This document shows positions 18,277 to 26,447 of a DNA stretch of 37,954 nt, in pieces. This DNA comes from Planctomycetota bacterium (GTDB lineage: Bacteria; Planctomycetota; MHYJ01; JACQXL01; CAKKQI01). The DNA lies in the NCBI GenBank assembly GCA_030633885.1, contig DAOWBV010000003.1:1-37954 (forward strand), given 5' to 3'. The notes beneath the pieces are model-generated. The model did no database searches, had not been told where the DNA came from, and was given only the letters and a program-made list of their open reading frames with translations. Positions within the stretch are counted from its first letter, which is position 1, and the number at the start of each line of letters is the position of its first letter. The position numbers and the translations under genes are program-made.

Positions 18277-18879
18277 ATGAAAAAACTTCTTAAAAAAACC
18301 GCTTTAACGCTGAGAAACGTTATCATCATGTTCGAATTTGTTTTAGCGATTTTGTTGGTTATCCCATGTGTCTTGCTCGGCTGGTTCGGGATTTTCTGTC
18401 ATCGTTATGTCGAGGTGTCTATTGTCTTATCGAAAGTTCCGTTTGCCTTCGGGGAATACCTCAGATTTTTTTATTATAAATGTACTTTGAAAAAAGTCGG
18501 ACGCCGGGTCAAATTTAAATACGGATCCTTTTGTCATTATCGCGATACGATTATTGGCAATAACGTCGTTATCGGTTATTATTCGACTATGGGTAAAGTG
18601 ACCATCGGGGATGACGTTGTGATCGGCGGCTATGTGCTTATATTATCCGGGACCCAGCAGCATTATTTTGATGACCCCAATAAAAAAATTATTGAACATT
18701 CAGGTAAAAAGGTCATGGTTTCGATTGGCAATGATGTCTGGATCGGAAGTAAGGCGGTTGTCATGAATGATGTGGGGCATCGATGTATTATCGGGGCCGG
18801 TAGCGTGGTGGTGGATAAAGTCGAAGATCATTCGATCGTCGCCGGCAATCCGGCCAGGTTGATTAAAAAACTAGAATAA
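18277..18879 (+). CDS. hexapeptide-repeat (left-handed beta-helix) acyltransferase with N-terminal TM
   Basis: N-terminal hydrophobic segment, then IGNNVVIGYYSTMGKVTIGDDVVIGG...IGNDVWIGSKAVVM...IIGAGSVVVDKV...VAGNPARLIK. Confidence 0.88.
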   Translation: MKKLLKKTALTLRNVIIMFEFVLAILLVIPCVLLGWFGIFCHRYVEVSIVLSKVPFAFGEYLRFFYYKCTLKKVGRRVKFKYGSFCHYRDTIIGNNVVIGYYSTMGKVTIGDDVVIGGYVLILSGTQQHYFDDPNKKIIEHSGKKVMVSIGNDVWIGSKAVVMNDVGHRCIIGAGSVVVDKVEDHSIVAGNPARLIKKLE

Positions 18880-18931
18880 AATAATTAATAACAAATTTTA
18901 CGTTCGTGGGTGACTGCAATTAACTAAAAGT

Positions 18932-19399
18932 TTATTTTTTAACCAGTCGAGCGATGCGTTGACCCAGCTTCTGACATTCCTTGGTTGCCCGTTCGTCCGG
19001 TTTCCCCACCGCGACCGCCCCGTAATGACTGCCTTTAGGGTCGCCCTGGATTATCATACCGTGAACCAGCATCATGTGAAGAATATCCAAGGTAGTTGTT
19101 TCGTTACCGCCGGCTAAATTCCCGGAAGAAGTAAACGCCCCACCGACTTTACCGTCAAGTTTACCGTGAAACTTGACACTGTCATCAAATAATTTTTTTA
19201 CTTCCGCCGCCGGCGCGCCGTAATAACAGGGTGAGCCGATGATGATCCCATCGTAATCCAGTAGTTCTTTGACCGGGAAGTCACCGATTTTTTTCAGATC
19301 GACCTCAACGTTTTCTTTTTTAACCCCTTCAATGACTAACTGAGCCATTTTTTCGGTATGACCGGTCCGGGAATAGTAAGCGACCAGGATTTTGCTCAT
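18932..19399 (-). CDS. flavodoxin / WrbA-like FMN protein
   Basis: KILVAYYSRTGHTEKMAQLV; IIIGSPCYYGAPAAEVK; GGAFTSSGNLAGGNETT. Confidence 0.88.
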   Translation of the reverse strand: MSKILVAYYSRTGHTEKMAQLVIEGVKKENVEVDLKKIGDFPVKELLDYDGIIIGSPCYYGAPAAEVKKLFDDSVKFHGKLDGKVGGAFTSSGNLAGGNETTTLDILHMMLVHGMIIQGDPKGSHYGAVAVGKPDERATKECQKLGQRIARLVKK

Positions 19400-19422
19400 A
19401 ATAAATTCCTTGTTTTATTATT

Positions 19423-19476
19423 GTAGCTGCGACCCTTGTGGTCGCTTATATAGGCGGGGGCAAGCCCCGCAGCTAC
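19423..19476. repeat. paired-hairpin palindromic element (C)
   Basis: GTAGCTGCGACC-CTTGT-GGTCGC-TTATATAG-GCGGGG-GCAAG-CCCCGCAGCTAC. Confidence 0.92.
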
Positions 19477-19483
19477 ATGGTAC

Positions 19484-19504
19484 GGACAGGACGTTGTCCT
19501 GTCC
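19484..19504. repeat. perfect hairpin abutting the tldD stop codon
   Basis: GGACAGGAC-GTT-GTCCTGTCC. Confidence 0.85.
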
Positions 19505-20974
19505 CTACTTTATACCGACATTTACTCCACGGAACCGGGTCGGCGAAGTCCCGTGCGACATTTCGGCCCGCTGGCCGGGTTGGCCTTTACCGCAGTTGGC
19601 TACGCCCCAGAGGGTCCAGTGCTGGTTATCGCAGATGGCGTCACAGGAACCCCAAAATTCGGGGGTGATCCCCTGGTAAGTGGGGTTTTTGACCATCCGG
19701 ATTTTTTTCCCGTTTTTGATTTCCCAGCCGATCTCGCAACCGAACTGGAAATTCAACCGCATCTGGTCGATACTCCAGGATTTATTGGTTTCCATCAGGA
19801 TACCGTGTTTGGTATCCTTGATCAGGTCATCCAGCTTCCAGGTGCCGGGCATGAGACTAAGATTATTTATTCGGATCATGGGGATGCGGGTAAACCCATC
19901 GGCCCGGCAACAACTGCGGCTCTTGTTTTCACCGACTTTCAGGGCGTATTCGCGGTTGGTCTGATAACCGGTGAACATACCGTCCTTGACGATGTGCCAG
20001 CGCTGGGACCGGACCGCGTCATCGTCATAACCGACCGTGGCCAGTCCGCCCGGGACCGTGCCGTCGGCGACCAGGTTGACGATCTTCGAACCGTAACGTA
20101 AATTTTTATATTTTTCCGGCGTGGCAAAACTACTACCGGCAAAGCTTTCTTCCGCACCGAAGACCCGGTCGAGTTCGGTCGGATGTCCGACCGATTCATG
20201 GATCTGGAGAGCCAGTTGGTCACCGCCCAGGATCAGATCCATTTTTCCGCTGGGACAGGGTTTGGCGGAAAGCAATCCGATCGCTTCTTTTCTGGTCCGT
20301 TCCGCGTTTTCGACCAGTTTCAGATTATTGATCAATTCATAACCCATGGAGGCGTATTGACCGCGGAAAGAAGAAGGGAAAGAGCGGACTTGGGTATCCC
20401 CTTTTCCGACCGCGTGGGCGGAATAACCGGCACCGCTGCGTAACAGGATCTGTTCGATCAAACTGCCTTCCGAGGTGCCCAGCCATTGATGTTCCCGTTT
20501 AAAGGACATACCACTTTCGGCTACTTTGATCCGCTTGTCTTTACGTAAAATTTTGTCAATGATCATTAATAAATTAATTTTTTCTTCCAGCGGGACGCGA
20601 AAGGGATCGATCACATAAGGGGTGGTCCAGAAATCGGTGTAAATGTTTTCCCGGGTGAGCTGGATATCTTCGATTTTTAATGACGCGCTGGCGTGGGCGA
20701 TATCGACGGCCAGAGCGCTGATCTTTTCGATCTCGGACCGTTCGACCTTACTGCTGCAGGCAAAACCCCAGGCTCCATCGGCGATCACCCGGACGCCGAA
20801 CCCGAAAGTAGTGGCCTGGTCCAGAGACCCGATCCGGCCATTTTTGATCTGGATATCTTCGTGTTCTTCCTGAATGATCCGGATATCGGCGTAACTGGCC
20901 CCGCGGGCAGTGGCCGTATCCAGAGCGAGATGAATAAAATCTTTCATGTTTATCTCCCTAAAACTTAGTACCAC
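19505..20974 (-). CDS. tldD: TldD-family metalloprotease
   Basis: HESVGHPTELDRVFGAEESFAGSSF (HExxxH of TldD), GDIFVSGG-like fold region; paired with tldE. Likely start is the internal Met of MKDFIHLALDTATARGASYADIRI. Confidence 0.9.
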   Translation of the reverse strand: MVLSFREINMKDFIHLALDTATARGASYADIRIIQEEHEDIQIKNGRIGSLDQATTFGFGVRVIADGAWGFACSSKVERSEIEKISALAVDIAHASASLKIEDIQLTRENIYTDFWTTPYVIDPFRVPLEEKINLLMIIDKILRKDKRIKVAESGMSFKREHQWLGTSEGSLIEQILLRSGAGYSAHAVGKGDTQVRSFPSSFRGQYASMGYELINNLKLVENAERTRKEAIGLLSAKPCPSGKMDLILGGDQLALQIHESVGHPTELDRVFGAEESFAGSSFATPEKYKNLRYGSKIVNLVADGTVPGGLATVGYDDDAVRSQRWHIVKDGMFTGYQTNREYALKVGENKSRSCCRADGFTRIPMIRINNLSLMPGTWKLDDLIKDTKHGILMETNKSWSIDQMRLNFQFGCEIGWEIKNGKKIRMVKNPTYQGITPEFWGSCDAICDNQHWTLWGVANCGKGQPGQRAEMSHGTSPTRFRGVNVGIK

Positions 20975-22301
20975 TCGAAAAATTGAAATTATTTATCTTT
21001 AAAGACGGGGTGACAAAACCGCCGCCAAAAAAACTGTTGCATAATTTCAGGTCCTTGGAAAGAAGTTCCACGTTTGACAGCGCTTTCAGGACACTTTCAG
21101 TAAACCGCATATTCTTGATGCCCCGGCTGATAGTTCCGTTCTCGATCAGGAAAGTTCCGTTCCGGGTCATACCGGTTAAAGTCATTTTCATGGGATCGAT
21201 AATATTGGTATAATGGAATTCGGTGACCAGTACGCCTTTTTTAGTAGACGCGATCATTTCTTTAAGCGAAGAGTCTCCGGGCATCAGGATCAGGTTGGTT
21301 GGTAACGGTCCGTGGGTGTTCGGTTGGGGTAAGGCGTGTCCGGTGGATTGCTTTTTAGCCTTTTTAGCGGTCAACCGGTCATAGACTACTCTTTTGGCCA
21401 CCCCGTTTTCAATTAATGATACTTTTTGTCGGGGCAGGCCTTCGAAATCAAAAGGCATGCCGAGATTCTGGGGGTGGTAAACGTCATCGACGATCGAAAT
21501 ATTATAACCCATTAATTTTTTGCCGAGTTTACCGCTGAGGAAACTCCGTCCTTCCTGATATAACAACGCGCCAAATCCCTGAAAGGCCATGAATAACAAA
21601 AATTCCACGGCCGCGGCCGGTTCCAGGATGACCGTGTATTGCCCGGCCGGCAGACTGACCGGATCTTTACTTTTCAGAGCTTTTTCAATCGCTCGCTTGG
21701 CGATTTCGCGGGTATCGATCCGGTCCACGTCTTTATTGGTCTCGCCGGCCCAGCCGTTGCTGTCCGGGCCGATGGCCGTCAGGGTGAAGTTAGCTTCAGT
21801 CGCCCGGTGATAATTAAAAAGTTTTTTGGAATTGGCAATTGCCAGGACCGTGTTCGAGTTAGAAAAAATACCGGATCCTTTAAGATTATTCTGAGTGCAC
21901 TCGACGACCGCGTTGCGGATAGCCTGAGCTCGCTTGAGCGGGGAAAACTTGGCCGTTCGCTCAACATAAGTATCGAGCGGTTGATATTTTTGTTTGGAGG
22001 CCAACGATAATATTTTGGGATCTTTTTTCTGGTTTTTCAGCAGGACCATCGCCTGCCGCAGGACTTTTTTTAAGGAATCGTCGTCTACCTGAGTGGTTGT
22101 CATCCGGGCCGTTTTGCCGTCTTTAATTACCCGAATGGTCACTTCCATGATCTCATTTTCATGCACGTTCTGGGTGATGACATTATTGGCATAGCGGGTC
22201 AGTGATTTACTGTAGTTTTGAATGATAACTTCCGTCTGGTCGGCCTGAGAGTAGAGCATTATTTTTTTGACGATTTGTTGGGCAGCTTCTGGATTTAACA
22301 T
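20958..22301 (-). CDS. pmbA: TldE/PmbA-family protein
   Basis: PmbA-like: QADQTEVIIQNYSKSLTRYANNVITQNVHENE...; NLILMPGDSSLKEMIASTKKGVLVTEFHYTNIIDPMKMTLTGMTRNGTFLIENGTI. Confidence 0.9.
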   Translation of the reverse strand: MLNPEAAQQIVKKIMLYSQADQTEVIIQNYSKSLTRYANNVITQNVHENEIMEVTIRVIKDGKTARMTTTQVDDDSLKKVLRQAMVLLKNQKKDPKILSLASKQKYQPLDTYVERTAKFSPLKRAQAIRNAVVECTQNNLKGSGIFSNSNTVLAIANSKKLFNYHRATEANFTLTAIGPDSNGWAGETNKDVDRIDTREIAKRAIEKALKSKDPVSLPAGQYTVILEPAAAVEFLLFMAFQGFGALLYQEGRSFLSGKLGKKLMGYNISIVDDVYHPQNLGMPFDFEGLPRQKVSLIENGVAKRVVYDRLTAKKAKKQSTGHALPQPNTHGPLPTNLILMPGDSSLKEMIASTKKGVLVTEFHYTNIIDPMKMTLTGMTRNGTFLIENGTISRGIKNMRFTESVLKALSNVELLSKDLKLCNSFFGGGFVTPSLKINNFNFSSGTKF

Positions 22302-22422
22302 GGTTGTCCTCTAAGTAAGATTTGATTTAAAATTTTATTATAGTTAATTATTCGATGTTTTCAACTAATTTCTATGCGAAATTTATTCCCCAATGAAGCC
22401 TGAATTGATATAATCACTGGCA

Positions 22423-23487
22423 ATGAAAAAAATTCAAGTAAAATTGGGCCGTCGAAGTTACCCGATCCTGATCAAATCAGGATTATTATCGCCGGCGGGA
22501 AAACTCATTCGGCAAAGGCTGTTAGGCGTTCGTGACATTTGTATTATTACGGATAAAGACGTCGCCCGGTTGTATTTGTCTCAGGTGACCCGTTCGTGTC
22601 GGCGGGCTGGGTTTTCCGTGCGCCGGATCATTTTACCAGTCGGGGAAACGCAAAAGTCGCTGACCACCGCCAAAAATATTTACCAAAAGCTTTTGAAATT
22701 TCGTTTTGACCGGTCCGCGGTGTTGGTGGCTCTGGGCGGCGGGGTGATCGGCGACCTGACCGGTTTTGTGGCGGCCACTTATCTGCGTGGCGTGAATTTT
22801 ATCCAGATTCCAACCACTTTACTGGCCCAGGTTGATGCCGGTATCGGTGGAAAGGTTGGAGTTAACTTGTCCCAGGGAAAGAACCTGGTTGGTGCTTTTT
22901 ATCAGCCGCGGGTGGTATTGATCGATCCCAGAGTTTTGAGGAGCTTGCCGCGACGCCAGATGAAAAACGGCTGGGCGGAAATAATTAAATACGCCGTGAT
23001 CAAAGATGGCCACTTGTTTAAAATACTGGAAAGAAATAAGGATATTTGGTCGATCCTGGAAAAGGTTATTGTGCGAGCGGTGGTAATTAAATCTCGATTG
23101 GTTGCTAAAGACGAAAGAGATGAGTCTGGAGTTCGAATGATTCTTAATTACGGGCATACGGTTGGTCACGCACTGGAATCCTTAGGTCAATTTAAGCGGC
23201 ATCAACATGGGGAAGCCGTGGCTCTGGGAATGACTATTGCGGCTAACCTGGCCGTTTCTTTAAAGTTAGTCGGGTCTGATTTCCTGAAACGTCAAACCGC
23301 CCTGCTGGAAAAATACGGCTTACCGATTAGATTACCGGCTGGTTTGAGACCCGGGCAGATAATTTCCAAGCTAAAATATGACAAAAAAATCAGTCGGAAA
23401 AAATTACATTGGGTTTTGCCGCGCGGGATCGGTCGGGTGATGGTTTCCGATAAAGTTTCTTTGCGGGTGCTGAGAAAAGTGTTATGA
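22423..23487 (+). CDS. aroB: 3-dehydroquinate synthase
   Basis: ALGGGVIGDLTGFVAATYLRGVNFIQIPTTLLAQVDAGIGGKVGVN; GHTVGHALE; GEAVALGM. Confidence 0.97.
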   Translation: MKKIQVKLGRRSYPILIKSGLLSPAGKLIRQRLLGVRDICIITDKDVARLYLSQVTRSCRRAGFSVRRIILPVGETQKSLTTAKNIYQKLLKFRFDRSAVLVALGGGVIGDLTGFVAATYLRGVNFIQIPTTLLAQVDAGIGGKVGVNLSQGKNLVGAFYQPRVVLIDPRVLRSLPRRQMKNGWAEIIKYAVIKDGHLFKILERNKDIWSILEKVIVRAVVIKSRLVAKDERDESGVRMILNYGHTVGHALESLGQFKRHQHGEAVALGMTIAANLAVSLKLVGSDFLKRQTALLEKYGLPIRLPAGLRPGQIISKLKYDKKISRKKLHWVLPRGIGRVMVSDKVSLRVLRKVL

Positions 23488-23532
23488 AGGGCGTTAGAGT
23501 TTACTCATCCTAACCGGCATTCTGTAATTGAC

Positions 23533-24261
23533 TTAATGGGGCTTGCCCCGACTCCCTATCGGGGGCAGACTCCAATCAATGGGGGTTTGCCCTTGTTGAA
23601 CCAGATAATCGTTCGCTTGGGAAAAATGTCGAGTGCCGAAAAAACCGCGGTGGGCTGACAGTGGTGACGGATGGGGAGCTTTCAGTACTAAGTGTTTTTG
23701 ACTGTCAATAAACTGCCCTTTCTTCTGTGCATAACTACCCCACAGTAAAAACACCAATCCCTCGCGCTGTTCATTTAACAATTGAATGGCTCGATCGGTA
23801 AACTGCTCCCAGCCGCGCCCTTGATGAGATCCGGCCCGGTTTCGTTCAACGGTCAACATTGCGTTGAGCAACAATACCCCCTGCTTTGCCCAGGATTGGA
23901 GACAGCCATGATCCGGCATTGGAACGCCTAAATCCTGATGAATTTCTTTAAATATATTCAGTAACGATGGAGGAGAAGGTACATCCGGCAGAACTGAGAA
24001 ACACAATCCGTGGGCCTGATTAGGGCCGTGATAAGGGTCTTGCCCCAGAATAACCACTTTAACTGAATCAAAAAATGTTGAATTAAACGCGTTAAAAATC
24101 AGACTCCCCGGGGGAAATATGACTTTTCCCTGCTGTTTTTCCGTCACCAGGAATTGCTTTAATGCTTTCAGATAGGGTTGTTCAAATTCATCTTTGAACA
24201 TAGAAAGCCATGAAGGATGTAATTTAATTTCAGCACGTATATCACTCATGTTTTTACCCAT
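23533..24261 (-). CDS. ung: uracil-DNA glycosylase
   Basis: [43 protein letters not shown]. Confidence 0.97.
   Translation of the reverse strand: MGKNMSDIRAEIKLHPSWLSMFKDEFEQPYLKALKQFLVTEKQQGKVIFPPGSLIFNAFNSTFFDSVKVVILGQDPYHGPNQAHGLCFSVLPDVPSPPSLLNIFKEIHQDLGVPMPDHGCLQSWAKQGVLLLNAMLTVERNRAGSHQGRGWEQFTDRAIQLLNEQREGLVFLLWGSYAQKKGQFIDSQKHLVLKAPHPSPLSAHRGFFGTRHFSQANDYLVQQGQTPIDWSLPPIGSRGKPH
23538..23566. repeat. palindromic element overlapping the ung 3' end
   Basis: GGGG-CTTG-CCCC and CCCCGA...TCGGGG sharing one arm. Confidence 0.65.
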
Positions 24262-24511
24262 TATCTGCTTCTGAAAGAGTTTCTCTATTCTCTAATCGTT
24301 TGATTGCCTCCAGGATCGTGTTAAACATACCTGCCGGTAGGTATTCCATCCATTTAATTTAAATTCTATCATGCGGAGTGAAGTATTTCAAGGGAAAATG
24401 CTGAAACGAAAAAGGTTGAAACGTCACGCAATTTATCTATAATCTTAGATGGTTTGGAAATTTTATGTGTCCTGGCCCAGGTTGCTGGGATTTAATTTGA
24501 AGGAGTGAATC

Positions 24512-25207
24512 ATGAAAGAAATGATGATGTTAAGCCTGGTTGTTTATTTGTGTTGTCTCTTATGTTCCTGCGCGGCGGAGAGTAATGGCGAGCCGCTGAA
24601 TCCGCCGGTTGATAATCCCGGCGAGATAAATCTGCCGGTCCCGAAAACGGATGGCCGGATATCGTTGGAGCAAACTCTTCTGAAACGGCGTTCGGTCAGA
24701 AAGTATGCTCAAAAGGAACTGACTTTGGAGCAGATCTCCCAGCTCTGCTGGGCGGCCCAGGGCATTACGGCTCGGCGCGGCCGGATAGGATTTCGAACTG
24801 CTCCTTCAGCCGGGGCGCTTTATCCTATGTCTCTTTATCTGTTGAAAAAAGATGGATATTATAAGTATATTCCGGAAACCCATTCACTGAAATTAATCAG
24901 TAAAGAAAATTTATTGGAAGATTTAACTGAAGCGGCCCTGGGCCAGCCCTACATTAAAAAGGCCCCGGTGACTTTTGTTATTTCCGGTGATTACGCTAAA
25001 TGCGCCAAACGATATCGCGACCGCGCCCCGCTTTTTGTTCACGTCGAGACCGGGCATATCGGTCAGAATATTCATCTTCAGGCCGTCGCCCTGGGACTCG
25101 GTTCGGTTCCCATCGGGGCTTTCCGGGATGAGGATGTTAAAGATGTTCTGGGATTGCCTGATAACGAGGCCCCGCTTTATATTATTCCGGTTGGTTATCC
25201 GGAGTAA
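24512..25207 (+). CDS. SagB-type nitroreductase-family protein with lipoprotein-like signal
   Basis: MKEMMMLSLVVYLCCLLCSCAAES signal; LLKRRSVRKYAQKELTLEQISQLCWAAQGITARRG...TAPSAGALYPMSLYL. Confidence 0.88.
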   Translation: MKEMMMLSLVVYLCCLLCSCAAESNGEPLNPPVDNPGEINLPVPKTDGRISLEQTLLKRRSVRKYAQKELTLEQISQLCWAAQGITARRGRIGFRTAPSAGALYPMSLYLLKKDGYYKYIPETHSLKLISKENLLEDLTEAALGQPYIKKAPVTFVISGDYAKCAKRYRDRAPLFVHVETGHIGQNIHLQAVALGLGSVPIGAFRDEDVKDVLGLPDNEAPLYIIPVGYPE

Positions 25208-25221
25208 ATTTTCGGAGAAAA

Positions 25222-25289
25222 GGTGGAGTAGCCGAGATTGTCTCAATCTCGGCAAAATGTCCTCAGGTTGAGACAACCTGAGATACACC
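25222..25289. repeat. paired-hairpin element (G) with complementary loops
   Basis: GCCGAGATT-GTCTC-AATCTCGGC and CTCAGGTT-GAGAC-AACCTGAG, flanked by GGTG/CACC. Confidence 0.88.
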
Positions 25290-25321
25290 ATTTTTTGTGA
25301 TCTCTAACGGAACAAGAAGCC

Positions 25322-26443
25322 ATGAATAATCTGGAAAATTTAGTCACTTTAAACGCTACCCCGAATATCGGTTCGATTCTTTACGGTCGGATAAACCGAA
25401 TGTTCGGCAGTTTAGATAAAGCTCTGAAAGCTTCGGCTAATGACTTACAGCGGGTGCCGGGGATCGGTCACAAATTGGCCGATGACATTGTGAAATCGGT
25501 TAAGGAGAAACGCGGGGAGCAGGAATTAGAGCTGGCCCGGAAATTAAACGTTAAGATTATTAGTTACGAGGATCAGGATTATCCCCGGAATTTAAAGACG
25601 ATCTTTGATCACCCGATCCTGATATATGTAAGGGGCGAGATCAGACCGGAAGATTTTCTGTCTATCGCCCTGGTTGGTTCGCGCCGGGCCAGTTATTACG
25701 GCCAGCGTCAGGCGGAACGGTTGGCGGTCGATCTGGCCCAGCGTGGTCTCTGCGTGGTCAGCGGTTTAGCGCGCGGGATCGACACGTTTGCCCATAACGG
25801 AGCGTTAAAATTTAAGGGTGGTCGGACTCTGGCCGTGTTAGGAAGCGGAATAAATAAATTATATCCGTCGGAAAATAAGAAATTGGCCCAGCGGATCGTT
25901 GAATCCGGAGCGGTTATTTCTGAGTTGCCGTTAAATGCCCCGCCCGATGGCCGTAATTTTCCGGTCCGGAACCGGATCATCAGCGGGCTTTCTTTAGGGG
26001 TGGTGGTGGTTGAGGCCCCGCGTCGCAGCGGCGCGTTGATCACGGCTGACCTGGCGTTGGATCAGGGGCGGGAAGTTTTTGCTTTACCGGGTAAGGTTGA
26101 CAGTCCGACCAGTCAGGGTTGCCATCGTTTGATCAAGATGGGCGCTAAGCTGGTAGAAACAGCGGATGATATTATTGAGGAACTGGGTCCTTATCAGTCG
26201 GCCTTTACCGGAGCGGTTGAAGGAGAGCAAAAAACAGCCGGTTCCAGACAGGCGGTGATCAGTGGCCTTGATTACCGGGAAAAAGCTATCTGGGAAACGT
26301 TGACACTGGACGATACGAAAAATATCGATGAAATTATTCAACAATCCAAACTTCCGCCGGCTCTGGTCTCCAGTACTTTGCTCGTGATGGAACTAAAAAA
26401 AATCGTCCGCCAATTACCGGGCAAGAATTTTTTACGTTTATAA
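25322..26443 (+). CDS. dprA: DNA processing protein DprA/Smf
   Basis: IALVGSRRASYYGQRQAERLAVDLAQRGLCVVSGLARGIDTFAHNGAL; NFPVRNRIISGLS; C-terminal wHTH-like tail. Confidence 0.95.
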   Translation: MNNLENLVTLNATPNIGSILYGRINRMFGSLDKALKASANDLQRVPGIGHKLADDIVKSVKEKRGEQELELARKLNVKIISYEDQDYPRNLKTIFDHPILIYVRGEIRPEDFLSIALVGSRRASYYGQRQAERLAVDLAQRGLCVVSGLARGIDTFAHNGALKFKGGRTLAVLGSGINKLYPSENKKLAQRIVESGAVISELPLNAPPDGRNFPVRNRIISGLSLGVVVVEAPRRSGALITADLALDQGREVFALPGKVDSPTSQGCHRLIKMGAKLVETADDIIEELGPYQSAFTGAVEGEQKTAGSRQAVISGLDYREKAIWETLTLDDTKNIDEIIQQSKLPPALVSSTLLVMELKKIVRQLPGKNFLRL

Positions 26444-26447
26444 ACTT

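Noticed and set aside
24338-24352. ACCTGCCGGTAGGT palindrome upstream of ung as an operator
   Set aside because: Single copy in the window, imperfect, no regulator context; could be another repeat fragment but cannot be supported.
19505-25207. TldD/TldE plus SagB-type nitroreductase as a possible RiPP (azole peptide) cluster
   Set aside because: No YcaO cyclodehydratase, no convincing precursor peptide and no dedicated exporter in the window; aroB and ung lie between; TldD/E and stand-alone SagB-like proteins are common outside RiPP loci.
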